In this document: positions 18,701 to 27,221 of the stretch, piece after piece | Layout: every line of letters begins with the position of its first letter | Position numbering within the stretch: position 1 is the stretch's first letter | NCBI GenBank assembly: GCA_017303715.1 | Contig: JAFLBZ010000039.1 | Span: forward strand, 1-39,286 | Source of the DNA: Rhodothermia bacterium | GTDB taxonomy: Bacteria > Bacteroidota > Rhodothermia > Rhodothermales > UBA2364 | Direction of reading: 5' to 3' | Length of the DNA stretch: 39,286 nucleotides | Notes under the pieces: model-generated | Database searches by the model: none | Told to the model about the DNA's origin: nothing | What the model saw: only the letters and a program-made list of their open reading frames with translations | Program-made: the position numbers and the translations under genes

Positions 18701-18864
18701 CGGCGGAAGCTCGCCCAACGGATCAAGCGTTTGCGGTATATGCACTGCTAAAACCACTTATTGCCGAGGAATTGGGGCGCTGGAAAGTGCTGAAGGAAAA
18801 AGAAATACCGGCGTTTAACGATTTGGTGGCATCAAAAAATATCCCTGCCATTAAATTGGATTGA
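15745..18864 (+). CDS. Exported sortilin/VPS10-like Asp-box propeller protein (paralogue 1)
   Basis: 1,039 residues from ATG 15745, where a signal peptide begins (MRKLIWYGLLLLMAIGVVPA); the frame is open 26 codons upstream. Eleven Asp-box (BNR) motifs of the type WKSTDGGDTW, FRSKDGGKSW and HLTRDGGKTW are spread over residues about 60-700, predicting one or two beta propellers like VPS10/sortilin or xyloglucanase-type proteins. A FlgD/FnIII-like strand module (GENPLSGVQLSYYF) and a helical tail follow. The opening FRNIGPFRGGRSAAV matches the RSIGPAGMSGRVTAI start of the gene at 20370-23537. Activity is unknown; such proteins are often labelled glycosyl hydrolases on Asp-boxes alone, which is weak evidence. 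Confidence 0.87.
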   Translation: MRKLIWYGLLLLMAIGVVPAQKRNRPQPTPTTTKASVVALDTSYLSTKRFRNIGPFRGGRSAAVTGIPGKPFAFLFGSVGGGVWQTKDAGQTWRNLSDGFFGGSIGAVAVSEWDNNVVYVGGGEKTVRGNVSYGLGMWKSFDAGKTWQPLGLDDTRHITRIRIHPKNPDVVYAAALGHLFGPNEQRGVFRSKDGGKSWEKVLYAGPDAGAVDLVMDPTNPRVLYATTWQVKRTPYSLESGGSGSGLWKSTDGGDTWKNISRANGLPKGLLGIIGVTVSPANPDRLWAIVEAEDGGVFRSDDGGAIWRKLNSDRNLRQRAWYYTRIYADPQNVDQVYVLNVDFWRSKDGGRTFSNINTPHGDHHDLWIDPQDPLRMVIGDDGGAQVTVDGGENWSTYHNQPTAQFYRVVTDDHFPYRIYGAQQDNSTVRILHRSDGFGITERDWEETAGGESGHIAIDPRDNDIVYGGSYGGFLTRKNHRTGEERDINPWPDNPMGHGAGDLKYRFQWNFPILYSRHSSNTLYAAAQVLFKTENEGQTWEPISGDLTRNDPQTLGSSGGPITKDNTSVEYYGTIFAVAEGLEKGVIWTGSDDGLIHLTRDGGKTWKAVTPPTNLLPEWAQINSIEPHPTNPGGLYVAATRYKSDDSKPYLLKTTDYGASWSLITKGIDAGHFTRVIRADAGRPGLLFAGTEFGLYASIDDGQNWFSFQKNLPIVPITDLTIKNNDLIIATQGRSFWIMDDLTLLHQLTPEVYAKPYVLLKPRPTYRMGGGGGRGSLTVGENPLSGVQLSYYFKQLPDSASVKLKLLGRDGKAIRTFSPKGRPETRMSLKKGMNTFSWNMRYPEAERFDGLILWAGGTQGPKATPGLYEARLFVGNDSLSVPFEILKDPRVQATQADLEAQFDFLVQVRDDLSEIHRSIKQIRSTREAIKRVASGDKAVKAAGDALLQTMTAIEEALYQTKNQSGQDPLNYPIKLNNRLSALASSVGSAEARPTDQAFAVYALLKPLIAEELGRWKVLKEKEIPAFNDLVASKNIPAIKLD

Positions 18865-18882
18865 ACACAATGAACACAATAG

Positions 18883-18914
18883 AAAGGGCTGCTTTGTTAA
18901 GAAGTAGCCCTTTT
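18883..18914 (+). terminator. Rho-independent terminator after the propeller gene
   Basis: AAAGGGCT and AGCCCTTT form a perfect 8-bp stem around a 15-nt loop and end in TTTT, 19 bases after the stop codon. It closes the rightward transcript of the three exported-protein genes. Confidence 0.7.
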
Positions 18915-18924
18915 GGGTTTCAGA

Positions 18925-19160
18925 CGACGCAGAAACCCCACGCCGAAGCATGGGGTTAATTTAATCCGGAGAAGGTGTAGCTTGGTCGCTCATCAGGTTT
19001 GAGACAGAAAGCGAGTAAAAACAATGCTTAACCTACCCTTGATAGCGGAGATGCGAGCAAGCAAAAACAAGGGTTAATGTGTCACCTTAAACATTAAACT
19101 CTGCCCTTTAGAGCGGAGAGGTAAGTCCGTAAAAACGAAGGGCTTTAGCCCAGAACGATC
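18925..19160. repeat. Decayed hairpin repeats, inverted relative to the two main arrays
   Basis: The segment contains AACCCCACGCCGAAGCATGGGG, split here as ACCCCACGCC then GAAGCATGGGG, the reverse complement of the CCCCATGCTTCAGCGTGGGG hairpin with one change. It also has CTCTGCCCTTTAGAGCGGAG and AAGGGCTTTAGCCC. Looser repeats built on GAGCGGAG/TAGCGGAG followed by AAAAAC recur at spacings of 46 and 68 bases. No gene is visible between the terminator and the epimerase stop at 19174. It appears to be an old, diverged copy of the composite array in the opposite orientation. Confidence 0.6.
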
Positions 19161-19173
19161 CCCCGGCGTGTTG

Positions 19174-20349
19174 CTATGCGTTCGCTTGCAACTCACCAAG
19201 TTTTTTCCAGCACAGCCAAAGCGCCCGTGGCACATGGAAGCAGCCTTTATACGGCCCACCTTTGAAGCGATGGGTCACATTGCCAAAACGGTCTAAATAC
19301 CCAAACCATTCCCCAAATTTAGGGTCGGGGAAGTGCTTGAACGTGTAATCAGTGGTTTCCTCGAAGCGTCTTAGGTCTTCTACATCGCCCGTGATGCTAT
19401 AGTTCAATAAGTGGGCATACATGGCTTCGCAATGGGGCCACCAGAGTTTCATGTTCCATTCTAAGGCCGTTGGGGTATATCCTTCTGCATCCAAGAAATA
19501 ATACAAACCGCCATATTCCTTATCCCAACCAGCATCATGTGACCAGCGCACCATCTGAATGGCCAAGTTTTGCAATGCTGGACGGTTCAGGCGTTGCGCC
19601 CAATGCTGCAAGAACCATCCAGCTTCAATGGCATGTCCCGGATTAAGCAAACGCCCATCTGGACTATTTATGCGGCCACCATCTGGAGCTACATTTTCAA
19701 AAACGGTTTTGGCGTCTTCGTGGATGTGAAGGCACATTTGTTGGATACACGCTTCAATTTTGGGCATAAACGGCTCAATATCGTTGCCCGCCACTTCCTC
19801 GATCAGATTAAGCAAGATCATAGGAACGGCCAACATGCGCATAGGGGTTGCACCTTCATATGCAGGACGACCAACTTTCGTCCAATCGAAAGCCCAATCC
19901 CAGACTTTTTCCAATTCTTCGCGGGCTTCGGTTAGGATTTCAGGACGGTTGGTGGCGCGGCTATATTCGGCGAGCGCCATAATGTAGAAGCACTCCGAAA
20001 ATATTTTGCGTTGCAAATAAATGGGTTTACCGTCTGCGGTCATAGAAAAATAGACCCGTCCATCAGGCTGGATCGCCTTTTCACGGAGGAATTTCGCGCC
20101 CAAATCAGCCATATGTAGCCATTCTGGTTTTGGAGCTACTGCATTATAGAGTTTGCTGAACATCCACGTTTCGCGCCCTTGTAACCAGATGTGTTTACGG
20201 GTATCGTAAACGGTTCCGTCACGGTCTAAACAATTAAAAAAACCGCCATTTTCTTCATCTGGCGAGTGCTTTAGCCAAAAGGGAATCACTCGATCAAATA
20301 ACTCGGTTTCAAATTTTTTGTGGTAGTGGGTAATGGTTTCTAAGGTCAT
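19174..20349 (-). CDS. N-acylglucosamine 2-epimerase (AGE) family protein
   Basis: 391 residues, normal for the AGE/cellobiose-epimerase (alpha/alpha)6-barrel family. The catalytic-pair histidines are visible in their usual contexts: H239 in LLNPGHAIEAGWF and H372 in CFHVPRAL. Other conserved segments are HIWLQGRETWMFSKLYN (residues 53-69), EWNMKLWWPHCEA and DKEYGGLYYFLD. There is no signal peptide, so it acts in the cytoplasm. Family members interconvert GlcNAc and ManNAc, or epimerise or isomerise other sugars; which reaction applies here cannot be told. It lies 20 bases downstream of the propeller gene on the same strand, suggesting use of sugars released outside the cell. Confidence 0.9.
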   Translation of the reverse strand: MTLETITHYHKKFETELFDRVIPFWLKHSPDEENGGFFNCLDRDGTVYDTRKHIWLQGRETWMFSKLYNAVAPKPEWLHMADLGAKFLREKAIQPDGRVYFSMTADGKPIYLQRKIFSECFYIMALAEYSRATNRPEILTEAREELEKVWDWAFDWTKVGRPAYEGATPMRMLAVPMILLNLIEEVAGNDIEPFMPKIEACIQQMCLHIHEDAKTVFENVAPDGGRINSPDGRLLNPGHAIEAGWFLQHWAQRLNRPALQNLAIQMVRWSHDAGWDKEYGGLYYFLDAEGYTPTALEWNMKLWWPHCEAMYAHLLNYSITGDVEDLRRFEETTDYTFKHFPDPKFGEWFGYLDRFGNVTHRFKGGPYKGCFHVPRALWLCWKKLGELQANA

Positions 20350-20369
20350 AAATCGTCTTAATATCTAAC

Positions 20370-23300
20370 TTAGTATTGTATAGTTTCGGTTGGTTTAAAG
20401 AATTCGATTTGTGCTGCTTGAACAGCATCTTTATACAAAGGCCATACCCGACTAAAAAAGTCGTTTACGGCAGAAACAGCAGTTCGGACAGAGGTTTCCG
20501 CGTGTTCGACAGCCCATTGTTCGGTAAGTCCGGCTGCACTAAAGGAGGAGCCAAGATAGCTCCGTGCATTGCCTAATTTGGCGGAAACGGTATTAGGATT
20601 GCGAGCAATACCTTGCCCTGCTTCCTTGCCCACCATGTTTTCGGCAAGTCCTCGAAGTGTTTCTCCCGCTTCTTTGCCTTTATCTTTTACGGTTTTTGCG
20701 GCTTCATCGGTACGGTCTTTAACCTGTTCTTCGATGAGGCGTAAGACCCGTTGAGCCTCCCGAATTTGATCCATTGCGGCCGTTGCGGCTTCGGTGGCAC
20801 GTTCTACTCGTTGTATTAAAAGTTCGTTTGATCCCATCGCCTCTACGGTGGCGGTCTCGTTTGGATCTTTAGTAACGTTTACGTTTTGCTCTGAACGAAA
20901 TTGCCCATAAACGAGGATAACCTTATACGTTCCGGGTAGAACCGAGGCGCCACCGGGTTCGGGAGCTTCTGGATCGGTGGGTTTGGGCTGGTTGGGGCCA
21001 CGTACTCCTTTTCGGTTTAACCCCCAATAAAACCGCTGAACGCCGTCTTCTGCCTTTCGTCGCAAGGTTCGGATTTTTTCACCGCCTTGGTTGTAAATCT
21101 CAATGACAAGGTCATTGGGCAGTTTAGCCTCTTTTCCGGCCCCTTCTTTGGCTTTTGCCATGTTCAAAGCATAGGTAATCATAGCACCACGTGGACGATT
21201 TTCGCCTGCAAAAATCCCTGCGCCTACAAAACGTGTGCCCGGCGCCTCCGCCCAATTAGAAAGCGTAGCATCCGGTATCTGGAAAAGGGTTAATGGATTT
21301 TGTAGCTGGTTTTGGTTTTGTGCGATGGTTCTTAGGGGGCGGATGTCATCCAAAACATAAATGCCACGCCCAAAAGTGCCAATCACCAAATCGGCTTCGC
21401 GTGCCTGAAGGGCCAAGTCCATTGTTGGAACGGTTGGGAAGCCTGCTTTCCATTTTGCCCAGTTTTTTCCAAAGTCAATGCTTACATAAAGCCCCGTTTC
21501 CGTACCCAAGAAAAGCAAATTGGGCTGTTCTGTGTCTTGGAGAACCGTATGTGCATAACCGAAAACCTGTTGTGGTTGCACAATACGTGTCCATGTTTTT
21601 CCGAAATCCTTGGTATGGAAAACATAAGGCGCCCAGTCATTCATCCGGTGATTGTCCATCACGACGAATGCCTCTGCCGGATTATACGTCGAGGCACGAA
21701 TTTGCGGAATCCAGATGTTCGCCGGAAGTCCTTTTATGGTGGGGGTGACATTGGCCCAAGTTTGCCCGCCGTCTTGTGTAATTTGCACCAAACCATCATC
21801 CGATCCCACCCAGATAAGCCCTTGTTGTAAAGCGCTTGGCGAAATGGCCACGATAGTGGTGTGGTTTTCCGCACCAGTTTGGTCTATAGTTAAACCGCCA
21901 GACTCCGCTTGTTTTTGTTTTTCTGGATTGTTGGTCGTGAGATCTGGCGAGATGATGCTCCAAGAGTCACCTCGGTCGGTGGATTTGTGGAGGAATTGGC
22001 TCCCGTAATAGATTGTGGTTGGGCTAAAGGGGTCAGTGGCGAATCCCGCATTCCAGTTGAAGCGCAAAGGTTTGTCTTCAGGATGCTTGGGCTTGATGAA
22101 TTTCTGTTCCCCACCAACCAAATCGGTGCGAACCAAGCCACCCTGTTGTGACATTGCATAGACAAAACGGCTATTTGATGGATCGGGTGCAACATCAAAT
22201 CCGTCACCAAAGCAGACTTCCTCCCACATGCTGTTTCGTATCCCACCGGCACGCCACACATAAGCGGGGCCACGCCAAGACCCGTTGTCTTGAAGACCGC
22301 CATATACATTATAAGGCAAGGCATTGTCCACATTAACATGGTAAAACTGTGCCAAAGGTAGGTTCTCAACAAAGCGCCATGTTTTTCCGCGATCCTGTGA
22401 AATGGCAAGGCCGCCATCATTCCCCACCATCATATGGTCTGGATTGTTGGGATGGATCCACATCGCATGATAATCGGGATGAATGTCGTTGTAAGGAATT
22501 AAGTTTTGAAAAGTCTTGCCACCGTCTTCAGACTGATCTACCACCACATGAAGGTTGTAAATTCGGTTTTCATTGCCCGGATCTACGTAAATTTCCCAGA
22601 AGTAAAACGGACGGCTGCCAATGTTTTTATCCGTTACAATAGTCCAAGAATAACCACCATCGGACGATTTATACAAAGCATTCTTCTTAGATTCGATCAG
22701 TGCATACACAAGATTGGGACGGGAAGGTGCAATCGCAATTCCCGTGCGGCCAAGATCACCTTCGGGCAATCCGTCTTCCTTACCAAGGCGCTTCCACGTA
22801 TTGCCCGCATCGGTGGTGACAAACAGACCGGATCCAGAACCGCCAGACTTGAAAAACCAAGGCCAACGGCGGTGTTCCCACATGCCTACAATCAACTTCT
22901 TTGGGTTTTGGGGATCCATAACCATATCGCTGACACCAGAACGGACATCGGTGAACAAAATACGCTGCCATGTCTTGCCGCCATCGGTGGTCTTAAACAC
23001 GCCCCTCGACTCGGTCTCGCCCCAAGTTGGGCCTTTTGCACCGATATACGCCACTTCGGGGTTGGTGGGGTCAAGGAGGATACGGTGGATGTTCCTTGTG
23101 TTTTCCAATCCCAAGTGAATCCAAGTGCGTCCTCCATCTAAGGATTTATATACTCCATTGCCGCCATTTTCCGAGTTTCTGGGATTGCCCTCCCCAGTTC
23201 CCACCCAAACAATGTCGGGGTTCTGCTGATTTACGGCAAGTGCGCCAATTCCCGCTACGGCCTGCTCGTCAAAAATAGGCGTCCACGCCACCCCGCCATC

Positions 23301-23537
23301 AGTGGACTTCCAGACCCCGCCCGATGCCGCGCCTACATAGGCCACGGTTGGATTGTTATGAACGACGGCTATAGCTGTTACCCGCCCACTCATTCCAGCG
23401 GGGCCAATACTGCGGGCCTTCATGCCGGAGAACTTAGAGGTTTCTAAGGGTTGGGCAACCACAAAAGGAAAGGTGGAAAAGCAAAATAACAGGACAAATC
23501 CAAGATTTATCCACAAAGAAACGGCTTTGAAACGCAT
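20370..23537 (-). CDS. Exported sortilin/VPS10-like Asp-box propeller protein (paralogue 2)
   Basis: 1,055 residues. The signal peptide runs to about residue 28 (FVVAQPLE). Eleven Asp-box motifs are visible, among them WKSTDGGVAW, YKSLDGGRTW, FKTTDGGKTW, HKSTDRGDSW and QITQDGGQTW, so the propeller count matches the paralogue at 15745-18864. A strand module (FAGENRPRGAMITYAL, then LPGTYKVILVYG) and a helical C-terminal segment of about 150 residues follow. The two genes face each other, separated by the epimerase gene and the decayed repeat. No type IX secretion C-terminal signal is obvious. The biochemical role is unknown; surface polysaccharide or peptide binding is an inference. Confidence 0.87.
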   Translation of the reverse strand: MRFKAVSLWINLGFVLLFCFSTFPFVVAQPLETSKFSGMKARSIGPAGMSGRVTAIAVVHNNPTVAYVGAASGGVWKSTDGGVAWTPIFDEQAVAGIGALAVNQQNPDIVWVGTGEGNPRNSENGGNGVYKSLDGGRTWIHLGLENTRNIHRILLDPTNPEVAYIGAKGPTWGETESRGVFKTTDGGKTWQRILFTDVRSGVSDMVMDPQNPKKLIVGMWEHRRWPWFFKSGGSGSGLFVTTDAGNTWKRLGKEDGLPEGDLGRTGIAIAPSRPNLVYALIESKKNALYKSSDGGYSWTIVTDKNIGSRPFYFWEIYVDPGNENRIYNLHVVVDQSEDGGKTFQNLIPYNDIHPDYHAMWIHPNNPDHMMVGNDGGLAISQDRGKTWRFVENLPLAQFYHVNVDNALPYNVYGGLQDNGSWRGPAYVWRAGGIRNSMWEEVCFGDGFDVAPDPSNSRFVYAMSQQGGLVRTDLVGGEQKFIKPKHPEDKPLRFNWNAGFATDPFSPTTIYYGSQFLHKSTDRGDSWSIISPDLTTNNPEKQKQAESGGLTIDQTGAENHTTIVAISPSALQQGLIWVGSDDGLVQITQDGGQTWANVTPTIKGLPANIWIPQIRASTYNPAEAFVVMDNHRMNDWAPYVFHTKDFGKTWTRIVQPQQVFGYAHTVLQDTEQPNLLFLGTETGLYVSIDFGKNWAKWKAGFPTVPTMDLALQAREADLVIGTFGRGIYVLDDIRPLRTIAQNQNQLQNPLTLFQIPDATLSNWAEAPGTRFVGAGIFAGENRPRGAMITYALNMAKAKEGAGKEAKLPNDLVIEIYNQGGEKIRTLRRKAEDGVQRFYWGLNRKGVRGPNQPKPTDPEAPEPGGASVLPGTYKVILVYGQFRSEQNVNVTKDPNETATVEAMGSNELLIQRVERATEAATAAMDQIREAQRVLRLIEEQVKDRTDEAAKTVKDKGKEAGETLRGLAENMVGKEAGQGIARNPNTVSAKLGNARSYLGSSFSAAGLTEQWAVEHAETSVRTAVSAVNDFFSRVWPLYKDAVQAAQIEFFKPTETIQY

Positions 23538-23790
23538 GAAAAAGGGTGTTTGGTCTTTGGGTGATAAACGTCACAAGATAAGTATAAAACAATGGAAGCG
23601 TTCACAAGACGGTAAGGATATTTTTGGTGAGATCAAGAATCTGTATCTCCCATGGGGTGATTGAGAAAGAGGGGAAGAGGTGGCTTTTAAAGAAAGGATT
23701 CGTAATTTTAATTTAGGGATTGGGGAGCAAAATTGCTTCTTTCACTTTGTAGGTCAAGGGTTGTTTGGTGGTAAACATTAGTGTTTTTTG
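23538..23790. other. Gene-free leader region
   Basis: This stretch lies upstream of the leftward propeller gene and runs up to the hairpin array. It is A/T-rich, has no convincing reading frame and shows no clear Bacteroidota -7/-33 promoter pair. It presumably carries the promoter of the propeller gene. Confidence 0.5.
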
Positions 23791-24384
23791 TGCCGATCTG
23801 ACCGCCCTGAAGGACGGCGTTACTGTTCAGGGCTGAAGCCCTCTGGTGCTTGCGTGCCGATCTCACCGCCCTAAAGGACAGCGTTAGTGTTCTTTGTGCC
23901 GTTCTCTCCGCGCTCTTGCGTGACGTTGCGAGACGCCTTTTAACCCCATGCTTCAGCGTGGGGTTTCGAGCAAGACCCGATCTTCGGCTTTAGCCGTGAC
24001 TAATCAAAGCCCCGTAGGGGTGGCATCTTCGTAGAAACCCGGTTCCAACGCGCGGCATTCGCCTTTATCCATCTTTCAGGGCTAAAGCCCTATGATTGGG
24101 GCCACTCTTCTCACCGCCCTGAAGGACGGCGTTAGTGTTCAGGGCTGAAGCCCTCTGGTGCTTGCGTGCCGATCTGACCGCCCTAAAGGACGGCGTTAGT
24201 GTTCTTTGTGCCGTTCTCTCCGCGCTCTTGGGTGACGTTGCGAGACGCCTTTTAACCCCATGCTTCAGCGTGGGGTTTCGAGCAAGACCCGATCTTCGGC
24301 TTTAGCCGTGACTAATCAAAGCCCCGTAGGGGTGGCATCTTCGTAGAAACCCGTCATGAAACGCGCGGCCCAGCCCCGTAGGGG
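23791..24384. repeat. Second composite hairpin array, 312-bp macro-repeat
   Basis: Two copies of the composite cassette seen at 481-1110 lie in the same orientation, beginning at 23801 and 24113, exactly 312 bases apart. Each starts with two 64-bp steps (23801/23865 and 24113/24177), followed by the GC-rich linker, CCCCATGCTTCAGCGTGGGG, CGGCTTTAGCCG and one copy of the 51-bp unit. The first copy continues through the AGGGCTAAAGCCCT spacer into the second. The second breaks off inside an additional partial 51-bp unit at about 24384. The array lies between the divergent propeller and cellulase genes. Confidence 0.93.
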
Positions 24385-24608
24385 AGACAGTTCAGGCTAT
24401 AACCATGATGGACTGTGTAAGTAAGCCATGAATAGGGAAATGCAGACAACAACCAGCGCAAAGCAATTTGCCCTTAGCCTTCACAGCATTTGGCCGTTCA
24501 TTACTTTGTTGGAAATCAAGTTCCACTTATCAAAAAAGATGGTTCGATTTGTATTTTGAAAGTGCATCATTCTTAACCTCCTTTTTTCCTAAATTGATCT
24601 TTGCAAAT
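24385..24608. other. Leader region of the GH9 gene
   Basis: Unique sequence between the hairpin array and the cellulase start. ACAGT (24388-24392) can pair with ACTGT (24412-24416). A TACTTTG at 24502-24508 vaguely resembles the Bacteroidota -7 element but lacks a properly spaced -33 partner. No gene is seen. Confidence 0.4.
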
Positions 24609-26384
24609 ATGTTACGTATTTCTCTCTTCGTCCTATTGGGCGTTCTCTATTCGGTACAAGCACAAGAGGCTCACCTTCGCGTGAACCAATTGGGATATTT
24701 GCCAAACGATTCCAAAATTGCCATTGTGTTTGCCAAGAATCCGCTACGAGGCAACTTCCAAGTCCGTCATGCCGAAAGCCAAGCAGTGGTGGCACAAGGT
24801 TCATTGAAACCTGCAAGTGGCACGGCATGGAATACGTTTCCTTATGCTTACAACCTTGATTTTAGTCAAGTGCGGCAGACAGGCCACTATTTTGTCCAAG
24901 TCGGAAACGCCGTGTCGCGTCCGTTTCGTATTGGCATAGATGCGTTTGGGACGCATCAAGAGGACTTGCTTGCATTCATGCGGCAACAGCGTTGTGGCTA
25001 CAACCCTTATTTCAACGTGGTTTGCCATAAACGCGACGGAAAAGTGTTTTATGCGCCTATTCGAGATTCTCTTTTTGTTGATGTGAGTGGTGGTTGGCAT
25101 GATGCTGGCGATCAACTTAAATATCTCATTACGGGTTCGAATGCAACGGCGCGAATGTTACTTGCTTATGAACTGCAACCCAATAAATTTGCCGATAACT
25201 TTGATGAATACGGACACCCATACGCAAACGGCCTTCCAGATGTATTGGACGAAGCAAAATGGGGCTTAGATTGGATTCATAAACTTCACCCAAAACCCGA
25301 TTGGTTGTTTCATCAAGTTGCCGATGACCGCGATCATCGCGGCTTCAAGATTCCCGATCAAGACCCTGCAGATTATGGCTGGGGCGCTAATTCGTATCGA
25401 ACAGCCTACTTTGCGGATGGAAAACCGCAAGGGTTGGGTAGATGGAAGAGCGAATCCACAGGAATAGCCAATATCGCGGGTCGTTCGGCGGCAGCGATGG
25501 CAATAGCGGCACGTATTTGGAATGAGCGTGGTATTGACTCGATCTTTGCCGAGAAATGTAAACGTGCTGCGATAGCACTTTACGAATTGGGCAAAGCGAA
25601 AGAAGGTTTCCAGCAAGGCAATTCTTACGGTGCGCCGTATCGCTACAACGAGGATACGTGGGCGGACGATATGGAATGGGGCGCAGCAGAATTATATCGC
25701 TTGACGGGAAACCTCGATTATTACGAAGAGGCAAAACACTACGCTGATATGATCCGCGACGATGGTGCTTTGGCACGCGACTCTATGGCGCACTATCAAA
25801 AGTATCCGTTTATGAACATGGGACATTTCGCGCTTTATCAAGTTGCGGATGCTGGCACCAAGGCCAAACTTGCTGGTTGGTACAAAAGTAACCTCGAATT
25901 TATTGCGCAGCGGTCTAAGAAAAATGCGTTCCAAATCGGTACACCGTTTATTTGGTGTTCCAATAACCTCATGGTCAATTTTATTACCCAAGCCTTGTTG
26001 TATGAACAAATGACGGGCGATACTCAATTTCGTGAACTCATGTTCCTGCACCGAGATTGGCTTTTTGGGCGAAATCCATGGGGAACAACCCAATTTACGG
26101 GCATCCCACAACATGGCGAGTTCCCTGAAGACGTCCACCTCCCTAGTAATCCAACATTACATAAAGTGGAGGTCGGTGGCTTAAACGATGGGCCGATTTA
26201 TGCCTCGATCTATAACAAACTCATTGGCTTAACCTTACACCAACCGGATGAATTTGCCGAATTTCAAAATGAATATGTGGTTTATCATGACGACATCGGC
26301 GATTATTCCACCAACGAACCCACCATGGACGGAACGGCGGATGCCCTCCTGATGATGGCGATTTTTGGGCTTCGGGCGAAGTGA
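24609..26384 (+). CDS. Secreted glycoside hydrolase family 9 (endoglucanase-type)
   Basis: 591 residues from ATG 24609, chosen because a signal peptide starts there (MLRISLFVLLGVLYSVQA); the frame is open 47 codons upstream, over sequence that does not look coding. A CelD_N-type Ig-like domain (HLRVNQLGYLPNDSKIAIVF, about 22-110) precedes the (alpha/alpha)6 GH9 catalytic domain. The nucleophile-side signature GGWHDAGD carries D165 and D168. The C-terminal signature DYSTNEPTMDGTADALL carries the likely acid E570, and FGRNPWG is also present. GH9 enzymes cleave beta-1,4-glucans with inversion. No dockerin, carbohydrate-binding module or sorting domain was seen. It is a single gene with the hairpin array on its 5' side. 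Confidence 0.93.
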   Translation: MLRISLFVLLGVLYSVQAQEAHLRVNQLGYLPNDSKIAIVFAKNPLRGNFQVRHAESQAVVAQGSLKPASGTAWNTFPYAYNLDFSQVRQTGHYFVQVGNAVSRPFRIGIDAFGTHQEDLLAFMRQQRCGYNPYFNVVCHKRDGKVFYAPIRDSLFVDVSGGWHDAGDQLKYLITGSNATARMLLAYELQPNKFADNFDEYGHPYANGLPDVLDEAKWGLDWIHKLHPKPDWLFHQVADDRDHRGFKIPDQDPADYGWGANSYRTAYFADGKPQGLGRWKSESTGIANIAGRSAAAMAIAARIWNERGIDSIFAEKCKRAAIALYELGKAKEGFQQGNSYGAPYRYNEDTWADDMEWGAAELYRLTGNLDYYEEAKHYADMIRDDGALARDSMAHYQKYPFMNMGHFALYQVADAGTKAKLAGWYKSNLEFIAQRSKKNAFQIGTPFIWCSNNLMVNFITQALLYEQMTGDTQFRELMFLHRDWLFGRNPWGTTQFTGIPQHGEFPEDVHLPSNPTLHKVEVGGLNDGPIYASIYNKLIGLTLHQPDEFAEFQNEYVVYHDDIGDYSTNEPTMDGTADALLMMAIFGLRAK

Positions 26385-26495
26385 GGCGTAGGTGAGGGGG
26401 ACTGACGCTTTTCTCTCAACCAATCTCTTTCATGCCTAAGTTTCTTGGGACACACCTTTTTTGCGTATGTTTTTTCTGGCCTTAGGGCAAATGGC

Positions 26496-27221
26496 TTATG
26501 GACAATAGACCGATAAAAACCGTTGTATGAGACTGGCCGCTTGTGGGGTATCCTCGAAGGAATCTAAGATTGCGGCCAAGTGGTGTGCAATTTCGGGATA
26601 GTGCTGTTGGTAGCGAATTACCCGCTCGGAAATGGTGGTGCGGTCTAATTCACTGTGGAATTGCGTGCCATAAATGGGCTTTCCGGCAATTCTAAACACC
26701 TGAAAAGGCGCTATTTGGTTGTTGGCTAATTCAATACCATCAGGCGGAAGAACAGAAACGCGGTCGTGGTGGCCTTGATTTACCCGAAGAAACGGAAAAA
26801 AGTCCGAGAAAACAGGATCGGATTGTGCTGCTGGGAGGAGGTTGACCTCGGTTGCGCCCATTTCTGCACGGAGTGGGTCGTGAACCACTGTGCCACCGAG
26901 GGCACGCGCCAAAAACTGGTGTCCCCAACAAGAACCAAAAACAGGCACATGATCCTCTTTGCACTGTTGGATAAACCCGATGAGTGCAGGAACCCAAGGG
27001 TAATCTTCATAGGCTGCATAACCGCTGGAGCCACCGATGATTACGGCCTCTACTCCAACCGTTGTTTTGGGCAACGAATGTCCGGCGGCCAAATTGGCAA
27101 CGCCTAAGGTCTCTGTGGGTTGGTTGCAACACTTCGCAAAAGACCGCTGTTCTTCTTTTTGTGTGAGAGCATCTTCACGAACTTGGATAAGTAGGATATT
27201 TCTTATGCGTCCAATTGCCAT
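26496..27221 (-). CDS. Class I glutamine amidotransferase-like protein
   Basis: 241 residues. The GATase-1 triad is complete: C98 in FGSCWGHQFLA, H189 and E191 in GTQFHSELD. Stand-alone proteins of this GMP-synthase-like type release ammonia from glutamine or act as gamma-glutamyl peptidases; the partner or substrate is unknown. The start overlaps the last 19 bases of the maf gene upstream, so the two are likely coupled. No signal peptide. Confidence 0.88.
   Translation of the reverse strand: MAIGRIRNILLIQVREDALTQKEEQRSFAKCCNQPTETLGVANLAAGHSLPKTTVGVEAVIIGGSSGYAAYEDYPWVPALIGFIQQCKEDHVPVFGSCWGHQFLARALGGTVVHDPLRAEMGATEVNLLPAAQSDPVFSDFFPFLRVNQGHHDRVSVLPPDGIELANNQIAPFQVFRIAGKPIYGTQFHSELDRTTISERVIRYQQHYPEIAHHLAAILDSFEDTPQAASLIQRFLSVYCP

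Noticed and set aside
22506-23141. A 211-codon plus-strand frame inside the leftward propeller gene.
   Set aside because: It is the complement of Asp-box repeat coding sequence and has no recognisable domain; the minus-strand frame has signal peptide and domain support.
24468-24608. An upstream ATG extending the GH9 enzyme by 47 residues.
   Set aside because: The extension would put a non-coding-looking stretch before an obvious signal peptide at 24609.
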